64,000 bases of DNA, taken from NCBI RefSeq assembly GCF_900094925.1, contig NZ_FMAY01000003.1:186001-250000 (forward strand), in the 5' to 3' direction. The notes beneath the pieces were generated by a model, which saw only the letters and a list, made by a program, of their open reading frames with translations, did no database searches and had not been told where the DNA came from. Below are positions 12,262 to 18,967 of this stretch, one piece after another (position 1 is the first letter of the stretch; the number at the start of each line of letters is the position of its first letter). This DNA comes from Kosakonia oryzendophytica. GTDB taxonomy: Bacteria > Pseudomonadota > Gammaproteobacteria > Enterobacterales > Enterobacteriaceae. The translations under genes were made by a program, and so were the position numbers.

Positions 12262-12300
12262 GTGGCGAAATCGACAAAAAGAAATAGCGACGAGCCATAA
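12262..12300 (+). other. possible 12-codon leader or micro-ORF with strong ribosome site
   Basis: AGGAGG is followed at six bases by GTG and an open frame encoding V/M-AKSTKRNSDEP before TAA. The ribosome site is far better than chance, yet nothing downstream in the same direction is translated (the next genes are on the minus strand). It could be a remnant of a lost gene or a true micro-protein. No homology is recognised. Confidence 0.2.
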
Positions 12301-12415
12301 TCGGCCCGCCGTAAACATCGTCCTTAATGTGTTTTGAGATGGTTATGTATTGTTATTGTCGGACCATGCTCACATTTTTGAATGCAAATTTAGTGACGAT
12401 TTCATGACAAAAAGA

Positions 12416-12634
12416 TTACTGCTGACGTGGAATAGGGAATCCCTTAATGGAAATAATAAAACTGTTTCCCTCTTTTTTTATTTTCGCGCCAGCGTCACAC
12501 CAGTCAGATGCAATGCGAAAGAACTCATCGCTTCCGATATTCCAGTCCAGGCGAACTTGTTTTACAAAGCCGGAGCGCAACATCTCGCAGGCTTCACTAT
12601 AGTTGCTGGCCGTTTCGAGCAGTTGTTGGGTCAT
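12416..12634 (-). CDS. small unknown protein, partner of the RHH gene
   Basis: Product of 72 residues that I do not recognise. The first half looks helical (MTQQLLETASNYSEACEMLRSG), the second half is a probable beta-rich segment (KIKKEGNSFIISIKGFPIP), with two cysteines. Its ATG overlaps the stop of the upstream RHH-like gene as ATGA, so the two are translationally coupled. The two-gene arrangement, DNA-binding-like first product and short second product, resembles type II toxin-antitoxin or small regulatory operons, but no toxin fold (RelE, MazF, HigB, VapC) is evident. Surrounding DNA is AT-rich. Function unknown. Confidence 0.6.
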   Translation of the reverse strand: MTQQLLETASNYSEACEMLRSGFVKQVRLDWNIGSDEFFRIASDWCDAGAKIKKEGNSFIISIKGFPIPRQQ

Positions 12635-12882
12635 TTTTTCTTCTTCAGAAGTTTGCGTAGTGCTTTGATTTCTTTGGGATTTAACGGAGCGGTATTTTCT
12701 TCTTCAGTATGCTGATTATCAACATCTTCTTCCGATACTCCCGCCTCTTCCACTGCCTGAAATGCCACCAGCAGCAGTTTCTCTGTCGCCGTGCTGAGAT
12801 TTTCACTATTCACTTCCGCGTAATGGCGGAGTTTTTCTTTTAGCGCTTCATCAATTTTTACATTCAATACGGCACTGGTCAT
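12631..12882 (-). CDS. putative ribbon-helix-helix protein with charged C-terminal tail
   Basis: Product of 83 residues from the ATG at 12882, which has AAGGGA seven bases upstream; an in-frame ATG nine codons earlier lacks a good site. The N-terminal part AVLNVKIDEALKEKLRHYAE has the strand-helix pattern of CopG/Arc-like ribbon-helix-helix DNA-binding dimers, and a second helix follows (ATEKLLLVAFQAVEEAG). The middle is strongly acidic (SEEDVDNQHTEEEN), and the tail ends in a run of lysines (ALRKLLKKKK). It leads a two-gene operon with the 72-residue protein. Probable autoregulator; the fold is inferred from pattern only. Confidence 0.6.
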   Translation of the reverse strand: MTSAVLNVKIDEALKEKLRHYAEVNSENLSTATEKLLLVAFQAVEEAGVSEEDVDNQHTEEENTAPLNPKEIKALRKLLKKKK

Positions 12883-13116
12883 GATTATCCCTTCTGTGTG
12901 AATAAGCACGCTAATTAATACACGAACTTATGAAAGTGATCCAGAAATATATTTCAAATTTATAACAACTTAAAAAATTCCCACAACAATTCTGCCTTAT
13001 TTTTATGACAATAAAATGAAGGTAATATTTCACTAAAATGACAGGCAAACGCAAAGCGAATAAATAAATCCCCGAAAAGCGGAAATAAACCCCCCAGCCA
13101 TCACGGCTGACAAGTT

Positions 13117-13662
13117 TCAGCGATGCATATTACGCCATTCCTCACGGGTGATTTCCCACAACTCGGTCTCCAGTTCCCCCGCCACATAGTCGCCCTTTTG
13201 CAGACGGACCAGCCGCATACCACTACGCTCGGAGATGTGCCGTGAACGGGTATTGATTGCGGCTTTAGGCGCGCGCAGGACATCACGATCCAGGACGTTG
13301 AACCAGAAATCAGTCACCGCCCGGCAGGCTTCCATCATATATCCTTGCCCCTGCCACTCCGGCGCCAACCAGAAGCCGCGGTTGTTGTCCGGAATATCCA
13401 TAAGACAGATAACCCCCATCAACGTCTGCGGTGAAGCTTTGCGCCGTAGCGTCCAGTACCAGCCTTTTCCCTCTCTGCTCGACGCCAGCGCCACATTATC
13501 AACATACTGTTGTGCGGCATCATCCGGATAGGGCCAGGGTACACTGGCAATCAGGTACCGGACGATTTCCCAACGGGGAAAGATGCGCTGGATTTGCGCG
13601 GCATCTTCCGATGCCAGGGGTTCAAGGATCAGTCGTGCTGTTTCAAGCCTGGGGGTTGCCAT
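13117..13662 (-). CDS. GNAT N-acetyltransferase (RimJ/RimL-like)
   Basis: Acetyl-CoA-dependent N-acetyltransferase of 181 residues in the RimJ/RimL-type branch (Acetyltransf_3). It starts ETARLILEPLASEDA, has a central beta-strand with GVICLMDI, and carries the acetyl-CoA-binding loop as WLAPEWQGQGYMMEAC (motif A, Q-G-Q-G-Y), followed by INTRSRHISERSGM, where family members usually read N..S..V..K.GF. AAGGAG lies nine bases before the ATG. The acceptor (a protein N-terminus, amino acid or small amine) cannot be told. It is a single gene with about 200-280 bp of AT-rich spacer on each side. A weak stem CAGCC-ATCAC-GGCTG (13096-13110) may end it. Confidence 0.85.
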   Translation of the reverse strand: MATPRLETARLILEPLASEDAAQIQRIFPRWEIVRYLIASVPWPYPDDAAQQYVDNVALASSREGKGWYWTLRRKASPQTLMGVICLMDIPDNNRGFWLAPEWQGQGYMMEACRAVTDFWFNVLDRDVLRAPKAAINTRSRHISERSGMRLVRLQKGDYVAGELETELWEITREEWRNMHR

Positions 13663-13939
13663 ACACCATTGCTCCTTTATGAAAGGTACGCCGGCTTAAT
13701 CGGTCTTACAAACGGTCTGCCAGCCAATGTTATTGCAGTATGTGGTTGTCGGCATCGTGCAATATAGCGTTTGCATGGACGGGTTAAGTTGTTGCTGCTG
13801 CTCGCGTTCCTTTTAATGGGGACTAAGAACATGCTTATCTCGCCCCAGAATCCCCCATCCCTTTTGTAAAGTAAACCCGTAGGCTGACTACAAAATTTAG
13901 GGTATGGACGGAAGATAACGCGACATGCCACTTCCTCCG

Positions 13940-14554
13940 TTAGCTCACAACTTCCGCTGGTGATGCAGGTTTTTGCTGGGGTTTGTGGCGAAACCACGGC
14001 AGACAAATCTGGATCAACGGGCCGATCGCCAGTGCGTACAGCACTGTGCCGACGCCAACCGTACCGCCCAGTAACCAGCCAATCAGTAACACCGACACTT
14101 CAATAGCTGTGCGTACGCTGCGTACCGACCAGCCCGTGCGGGCGTGGATCCCAGTCATCAATCCATCGCGCGGCCCTGCGCCAAATCCCGCGCCAATATA
14201 CATCCCGGTGGCGAGGGCGTTTACGATCACCGCAAACACAAGCAGCACACCGCGAGCGGGTAATGTCTCCAGCGTAGGCATCAGCGATAGCGCGGCATCC
14301 GCCGCCAGACCAATCACAATTACGTTGCTGATGGTTCCGAGCCCAGGCCGCTGGCGAATCGGGATCCAGAAGAGCAGCACCAGCGCGCCGGTAACGATCA
14401 TCACCGTGCCAATATCCATCGTGAGTAGCTTCGCTACCCCAAGGTGAAACACGTTCCACGGATCGGCGCCCAAATCTGCGCGCACGAACATGGCGGTGGA
14501 AAGACCGTATAAGCTTAAACCAATATAAAGTTGCAGTAATCGACGTAGCATCAT
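13940..14554 (-). CDS. YczE/YyaS-type integral membrane protein
   Basis: Inner-membrane protein of 204 residues with about five hydrophobic helices, of the YczE/YitT-related family (COG2364). The typical N-terminus RLLQLYIGLSLYGLSTAMFVRADLGADPWNVFHLG is represented here, together with the later FGAGPRDGLMTGI repeat of the same motif (G-x-x-P-x-D/W), indicating an internal duplication. Transport substrate unknown. It diverges from a MocR regulator over an 81-bp spacer that carries an inverted repeat; YczE-type genes are recurrently paired with MocR (YczR) regulators. CGGAG precedes two adjacent ATGs. Confidence 0.85.
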   Translation of the reverse strand: MMLRRLLQLYIGLSLYGLSTAMFVRADLGADPWNVFHLGVAKLLTMDIGTVMIVTGALVLLFWIPIRQRPGLGTISNVIVIGLAADAALSLMPTLETLPARGVLLVFAVIVNALATGMYIGAGFGAGPRDGLMTGIHARTGWSVRSVRTAIEVSVLLIGWLLGGTVGVGTVLYALAIGPLIQICLPWFRHKPQQKPASPAEVVS

Positions 14555-14608
14555 TGTTCTCCGGCTGTTCTGGCTTTTATCTTTACCGGAAATGGCATTA
14601 TGATTAAT

Positions 14609-14630
14609 GTCCAGTTTTCAAATAGTGGAC
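14609..14630. promoter_or_regulatory. candidate MocR operator (inverted repeat GTCCA...TGGAC)
   Basis: GTCCA-N12-TGGAC, with flanking similarity GTCCAGTTTT on one strand and GTCCACTATT on the other, lies between the divergent yczE-like and MocR genes. MocR regulators typically bind two short spaced repeats in such spacers. Assignment rests on symmetry and position. Confidence 0.5.
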
Positions 14631-14635
14631 TGCAT

Positions 14636-16057
14636 ATGTCATCCCGCCGATTGGGAAGTCAATCGCTACAGCGCCTGTTGGGACGCTGGCAGCAAGCCCC
14701 CTCACGCACACCGCTCTGGCGTCAGCTTGCCGATGCCCTGCGCTTGCTGATCCTCGATGGCAGACTGGCGCTGGATACTCGCCTGCCGGGAGAGCGGGAA
14801 CTGGCATTAACCCTGGATGTTAGCCGCACCACCATTGCCAGTGCGCTGGCGCACCTGCGTGATGAAGGTTATCTGGAAAGCCGCCATGGCAGCGGTTCAC
14901 GCGTGATCCTGCCGGACAATCGCAGCGTTCCGACACTCAGCACTGCGGGAATGGCGCTGGATCTCTCCACCGCCGCCCTCAGCGCTGGCCCGGAAATTCA
15001 CCAAGCCTATACCCATGCGCTGACCGCTATGACGCCGTGGTTGTCACAAACGGGATACGGTCAGCTCGGCCTGCTGTCGCTGCGTGAAGCGATTGCCGCG
15101 CGCTATAGCGAACGCGGCTTACCCACACAGGCTGATGAAGTGATGATCGTTAATGGCGCACTCAGTGGGCTGGCGCTGGTGCTACGGATGCTCACCGGGC
15201 CTGGCGATCGCGTGGTGGTCGATCATCCCACCTACCCGTTGGCTATTGCCGCAATTCAGGGGGCATCCTGCAGGCCGGTTGGCGTATCGCTCCCACAAAT
15301 CGGCTGGGACACCGACGGCTTTGCCGCCACGCTGGCGCAGACCGCGCCGCGGTTGGCATACCTGATGCCTGATTTTCATAACCCTACCGGGCGTTGCATG
15401 GACAGCGCCACGCGCGCGGAGATCGCAGCCATTGCCGCACGTACCCGCACCACACTGGTGGTGGATGAAACGATGGTGGACCTCTGGTATAACGCGTCAC
15501 CGCCACCACCGCTGGCGGCATTCGATCCGCAAGGAACGGTCATTACGCTTGGTTCAGCGGGTAAAAGTTTCTGGGGAGGACTGCGTTTGGGCTGGATCCG
15601 CGCCTCATCACGCACCATTGCGACCCTTGCCCAGACTCGCGATACCCTGGAACTGGGGTCACCGCTGCTGGAACAACTGGCGACGCAGTGGTTAATGGAG
15701 AACGCGCGTACCTTCTTACCGGCACGTCGGGAGATGCTCAAAACACGTCGCGATCGTTGCGCTGCATTGATGCAGACGCACTTTCCCGACTGGCATTTTC
15801 AGACGCCGGATGGCGGGCTCTCGTTCTGGGTAGAACTCCCCGACAGGCTGTCGACACTGTTTGCCGCCCGGGCAGAGGGTATTGGCATCCATCTCGGTCC
15901 AGGCACGCGCTTTGGCCTGCCCGGTGCGTTTGAGCGCTATTTGCGGATGCCTTTCTCGCTGGATTCGGCAGAGCTTGAGCACGCACTGCTGCGGCTCAAA
16001 CCTCTGTGGAGAACACTGAATCAGCACCACACGCTGGTAAAAAGGAGCATGGTGTGA
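14636..16057 (+). CDS. MocR-family regulator (GntR HTH plus aminotransferase-like domain)
   Basis: Transcription factor of 473 residues with two domains: an N-terminal GntR-type winged helix (PLWRQLADALRLLILDGRLA, then LPGERELALTLDVSRTTIAS) and a C-terminal fold-type I aminotransferase-like domain. The PLP-binding lysine lies in TLGSAGKSFWGGLRLGW, with DFHNPTGR and VVDETMVDL in the expected places. It most likely controls the divergent YczE-like gene, the known pairing for the YczR subgroup. I chose ATG 14636 (MSSRRLGSQ); ATG 14600 is in frame, but would place the inverted repeat inside the coding region. The effector may be PLP or a PLP-reactive amine. Confidence 0.9.
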   Translation: MSSRRLGSQSLQRLLGRWQQAPSRTPLWRQLADALRLLILDGRLALDTRLPGERELALTLDVSRTTIASALAHLRDEGYLESRHGSGSRVILPDNRSVPTLSTAGMALDLSTAALSAGPEIHQAYTHALTAMTPWLSQTGYGQLGLLSLREAIAARYSERGLPTQADEVMIVNGALSGLALVLRMLTGPGDRVVVDHPTYPLAIAAIQGASCRPVGVSLPQIGWDTDGFAATLAQTAPRLAYLMPDFHNPTGRCMDSATRAEIAAIAARTRTTLVVDETMVDLWYNASPPPPLAAFDPQGTVITLGSAGKSFWGGLRLGWIRASSRTIATLAQTRDTLELGSPLLEQLATQWLMENARTFLPARREMLKTRRDRCAALMQTHFPDWHFQTPDGGLSFWVELPDRLSTLFAARAEGIGIHLGPGTRFGLPGAFERYLRMPFSLDSAELEHALLRLKPLWRTLNQHHTLVKRSMV

Positions 16058-16060
16058 CGA

Positions 16061-16654
16061 TCATGCTGCGGGCGGTGTTAAGGGTTTGATTTTGCTGCTT
16101 TCTACCCAGCCAGCGGTGGTTTTGCCGCTTTCGCTAACAAACTCGATCTGCGTCCAGCCAGACTGGTTTTTGACCACGCCGACCACGTCGCCTTTGACCA
16201 GCCACGCTTTGCGCCGCGTTGCAACATCCGGTGAGTTGCTTAAATAGACCCGCTCACCGCTGACTTCCGCCATCGACAACCAGCGGGTCTGGCGTGTGCG
16301 TTCCAATTCCAGCCCTTCATCAATCAGCGGCACCATCACATTGATGCAGCCGTCATGACTTTGCCCCTGCGGAATACGCAACACGACGCCGTTCTTCGTT
16401 GCCGCAATATGCCCCGGCAGTACGTCTGATGACCAGCTGCGGATATCCGCTTCCTGCACTGCGTTCACTTTTCCCGCCAGCGCAAAAGAGCAGTTACGGG
16501 TGACACCTTGCCCCAGGGTTTCAGAATAGTAACCCGTGACATCCCCCGTCGGGGAAACCGCAAGTTGCAGCCCTTCGTAAATCCCCGATTGCAGGCTGGC
16601 TGCATAAGATGCCGTAGAGATTGATAACGCTAATACCATTAAAAAGTTACGCAT
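16061..16654 (-). CDS. secreted SH3-domain protein of unknown function
   Basis: Exported protein of 197 residues. A clear Sec signal peptide (MRNFLMVLALSISTASYAAS, cleavage after AYA/YAA region) is followed by a domain I do not recognise (TGYYSETLGQG, NCSFALAGK, HDGCINVMVP; two cysteines could form a disulfide). The C-terminal part, VYLSNSPDVATRRKAWLVKGDVVGV to AGWVESSKIKPL, has the SH3b pattern. Bacterial SH3 domains often target cell-wall peptides, so a periplasmic envelope role is likely but unproven. It converges on the MocR gene with three bases between. AGGAAGG precedes the ATG. Confidence 0.75.
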   Translation of the reverse strand: MRNFLMVLALSISTASYAASLQSGIYEGLQLAVSPTGDVTGYYSETLGQGVTRNCSFALAGKVNAVQEADIRSWSSDVLPGHIAATKNGVVLRIPQGQSHDGCINVMVPLIDEGLELERTRQTRWLSMAEVSGERVYLSNSPDVATRRKAWLVKGDVVGVVKNQSGWTQIEFVSESGKTTAGWVESSKIKPLTPPAA

Positions 16655-16812
16655 TTCCCTTCCTGTTTATCCTGTGCATTTTTGCGAAAATCATCTGATA
16701 TGCTCCAATAACCGGGCTGATTTGTCGACCTGGGCGGGAGGCCGTCGCCAGGTGGGCAGAGATATGAAGCTATGTTATGATTAAATCTTTCATGTATTAA
16801 GAAGGCGAAAGG

Positions 16813-17400
16813 TTGAAAACGGCAAATTTCTCCGAGTTGATAAAGATAGCCGCTCTGCAGCTCTTCAGAGAAAAAGGGGTCAGCAACGTCTCAACCCGTG
16901 ATTTAACGCAAAAGCTTAATATTTCCAGAAGCCATATCTACCATTATTATCGGGACTGGGAAACGCTGAAAAAAGCGGCTATTCAATATATGTTGGATAC
17001 CGATATACAGGAATGCCATGATTCTTTGAGCGCCCAGGAAAATATGACTGCGACCGACAAAGTCCATCATTATATCCAGAATCTGTTACCTGATGCGCCT
17101 TCAGCACACTGGTTGCTCTATCTTGAGCTCTGGCCAATGGCTGCACGTGATGCCGACTACGCTAATTTAGTGCATAATCAGTCTCTTCAGTGGATCACTA
17201 TCCTTGAGGAAATCATCCGCTTTGGCGTGAATAATGGCGAATTTCTTACGAAAGATGTCGCTATAGCAGCCAGACAGATAAATGCGTTAATAGATGGCTA
17301 TTCCAGCATGTTGATCCTCGATTACTCAGAAAAAAAACGCATATCTTTTCTTAGTGAAATATCTCATCTTTCTTTTAAGATACTTAAAAACAATCCCTGA
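16813..17400 (+). CDS. TetR-family transcriptional regulator (TTG start)
   Basis: DNA-binding repressor type, 195 residues. The N-terminal HTH is typical (FREKGVSNVSTRDLTQKLN, then ISRSHIYHYYRDWETLKKAA about residues 18-54), and the C-terminus is an all-helical ligand-binding domain with LYLELWPMAARD, as in the AcrR/BetI-like C-terminal fold. The start codon is TTG with GAAGG about seven bases upstream; there is no nearby in-frame ATG. It converges with the secreted amidotransferase gene (eight-base gap), a head-to-head-of-3'-ends pairing that does not prove regulation. The region begins a noticeably AT-richer stretch. Confidence 0.85.
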   Translation: MKTANFSELIKIAALQLFREKGVSNVSTRDLTQKLNISRSHIYHYYRDWETLKKAAIQYMLDTDIQECHDSLSAQENMTATDKVHHYIQNLLPDAPSAHWLLYLELWPMAARDADYANLVHNQSLQWITILEEIIRFGVNNGEFLTKDVAIAARQINALIDGYSSMLILDYSEKKRISFLSEISHLSFKILKNNP

Positions 17401-17408
17401 GCGAGCTG

Positions 17409-18209
17409 TCACATATCGGTTTGAGCCTGACGCTTTTTTGCATCAAAATAACGCAATAGACGCTGCATTTTACTCTCCGCTGTTGTGTTGCCTGGCATTG
17501 TGGTATCAATCCATGTCTCATCGGCCTCAGGATGTGGCCCTGACAGGCCAACAACACCTTTTCCATATTTATATTTAGCGATGGCTATATCACCATTCTC
17601 GTAATAAGCAACCGGCTGGAAACCAGTGCTTGCAGTACTGCTATTGAGATAGGGACCGTCCTGATAGTAAAACGGTTCGCGCTTATTATCCCATTTCAGT
17701 TGCAGCGTATAATCTCCCTGATCGTAGACGTGAGAACCCGGTCTACCCACCTCAGACTCCAGTGGCGCATCAATTAGTCCTATCCAGTCTTTATCAGCAA
17801 GATATGCCCCCATGCAAATACCCAGAAAACCGTTCCCGTTTTCTACGAACTGACGAATAGCCTCTGCTCCCTCATTGCCAAGAGCTTTATACGATCCCGG
17901 TATATCCTGACCACCACCAGGTTGAATATAGAGATCAAAATCCTTCAGCGTTTGACTGCTGAGCTTGAGCTTTTCTTTTTCGCCAATATAAGAAATATGC
18001 AATCGTAGCCCGGTATTGACCAGAGATTTGACGACCATTTCAGAGCAACCCGGGCATCCTGCCGCTCCTCTGTAAACAGCGATATTGTAAGTTTCTGCCG
18101 CGTCATCTTTAGCCATAGTCGGAGTGGAGAAAATGGCAAAAACAGAAGCCAATACCATTGTTATTGCCTTTGTTTTCATATGGTTTTCTGCTTGCTTAAA
18201 GTAGGACAT
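17409..18209 (-). CDS. secreted BPL_N-type glutamine amidotransferase-like protein
   Basis: Exported class I glutamine amidotransferase-like protein of the BPL_N type, 266 residues. A signal peptide occupies about residues 11-33 (ITMVLASVFAIFSTPTMA). The nucleophile elbow is FLGICMGAYLA (Cys132), and the His and Glu partners lie in LSGPHPEAD (His226, Glu228), so the catalytic triad appears complete. An extra CPGC (Cys52-Cys55) just after the signal peptide could form a disulfide in the periplasm. The substrate is unknown. I keep the ATG at 18209 because AGGGA lies nine bases upstream; the ATG at 18179 has no ribosome site but would give a more compact signal peptide. Confidence 0.72.
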   Translation of the reverse strand: MSYFKQAENHMKTKAITMVLASVFAIFSTPTMAKDDAAETYNIAVYRGAAGCPGCSEMVVKSLVNTGLRLHISYIGEKEKLKLSSQTLKDFDLYIQPGGGQDIPGSYKALGNEGAEAIRQFVENGNGFLGICMGAYLADKDWIGLIDAPLESEVGRPGSHVYDQGDYTLQLKWDNKREPFYYQDGPYLNSSTASTGFQPVAYYENGDIAIAKYKYGKGVVGLSGPHPEADETWIDTTMPGNTTAESKMQRLLRYFDAKKRQAQTDM

Positions 18210-18548
18210 ATGAGTAAATCCCTGGTCATGTATTGTTTATAAAAAACGTCACAAATCCGCTCTTCTCATGACATCTCTGAAATTAGAGCAGTCGCTCAAA
18301 TTTAGCTATGGGATTAAATTTGTCAAGACTTTTAAACACTGCCAGTCATTTTTTGTCGCTACAAATGTAACAAAATGAAGTTTTCTCATTATAATTTAAA
18401 TGGATAACAACACGACCTAAGCAAACGGAACTGTTCGTTTTACACAAGGGGATGCCTCTACCCTTACGATTTAAAAATCGTACAGTAACAAGAAAGAGGC
18501 CGCTTGGTCAGAGCACCTCATTACTATCGCTGAATAACGTCTCTCAAA
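18210..18548. other. gene-free AT-rich spacer with nested inverted repeats
   Basis: These 339 bases hold no convincing gene on either strand. Besides the promoter at 18299-18326 they contain an 8-bp inverted repeat TACGATTT-AA-AAATCGTA (18465-18482) nested inside GCCTCT (18454-18459) and AGAGGC (18495-18500). The nested arms could fold into one cruciform or hairpin. No T-run follows in the direction of the MarA-like gene, so it does not look like a simple terminator. Confidence 0.45.
18299..18326 (-). promoter_or_regulatory. candidate sigma70 promoter of the secreted amidotransferase gene
   Basis: On the minus strand a perfect TTGACA (18321-18326) is followed after 16 bases by TAAATT (18299-18304), about 90 bases upstream of the ATG at 18209. 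The -35 matches consensus exactly; the -10 is moderate. Confidence 0.5.
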
Positions 18549-18887
18549 CTAATCAATGTCTTGTTTCCACTTTCTGTAATTGCCTGGCGAAAGGTGATAT
18601 TTTTTTGTAAAAACGCGCGTGAACGTTTGTTGAGAATCATAACCATAACGCTCTGATATAACGCCTATCTTGTCATTGCTTATACATAAATCCTGTGCAG
18701 CTTTTTCCAATTTTCTGTTACGGATATATCGTCCCATACTAGTTCCTGTATTGAGAAAAAATATGCGCTGTATATGCCATTTTGAATAACCTGAGCGCAC
18801 AGCAATATCTTCTATCCTCAACGGGAGACCGAGATTATCGTCAATCCAGGCAAGCAATGATTCAATAACCTGGTTCGCTAAGTTCAT
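18549..18887 (-). CDS. MarA/RamA-like AraC-family regulator
   Basis: Single-domain AraC/XylS activator of 112 residues, the size of MarA, SoxS, Rob-N and RamA. It consists of two HTH motifs: the first around IEDIAVRSGYSKWHIQRIF and the second around IGVISERYGYDSQQTFTRVF, followed by the conserved PGNYRKW. RamA carries WIDDNL and GYSKWHLQR in the same places, so this is closest to RamA-type. ATG 18887 (MNLANQ) has AGGAGG at six bases, while the ATG two codons earlier is too close to it. It lies just downstream of the EmrAB-like genes in the same direction (80 bases), so it may be co-transcribed with, or act on, efflux genes. Confidence 0.85.
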   Translation of the reverse strand: MNLANQVIESLLAWIDDNLGLPLRIEDIAVRSGYSKWHIQRIFFLNTGTSMGRYIRNRKLEKAAQDLCISNDKIGVISERYGYDSQQTFTRVFTKKYHLSPGNYRKWKQDID

Positions 18888-18967
18888 TATCATCCTCCTG
18901 CCAAGATTATATTTAAGCCCACAAGATTACATTATCATTATTACACCCATGCAATTTTTAAATTATT

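Noticed and set aside
13663-13939. A small gene between the acetyltransferase and the YczE-like gene (frame 13677-14006)
   Set aside because: The frame overlaps the end of the YczE-like gene and has no ribosome site or family pattern.
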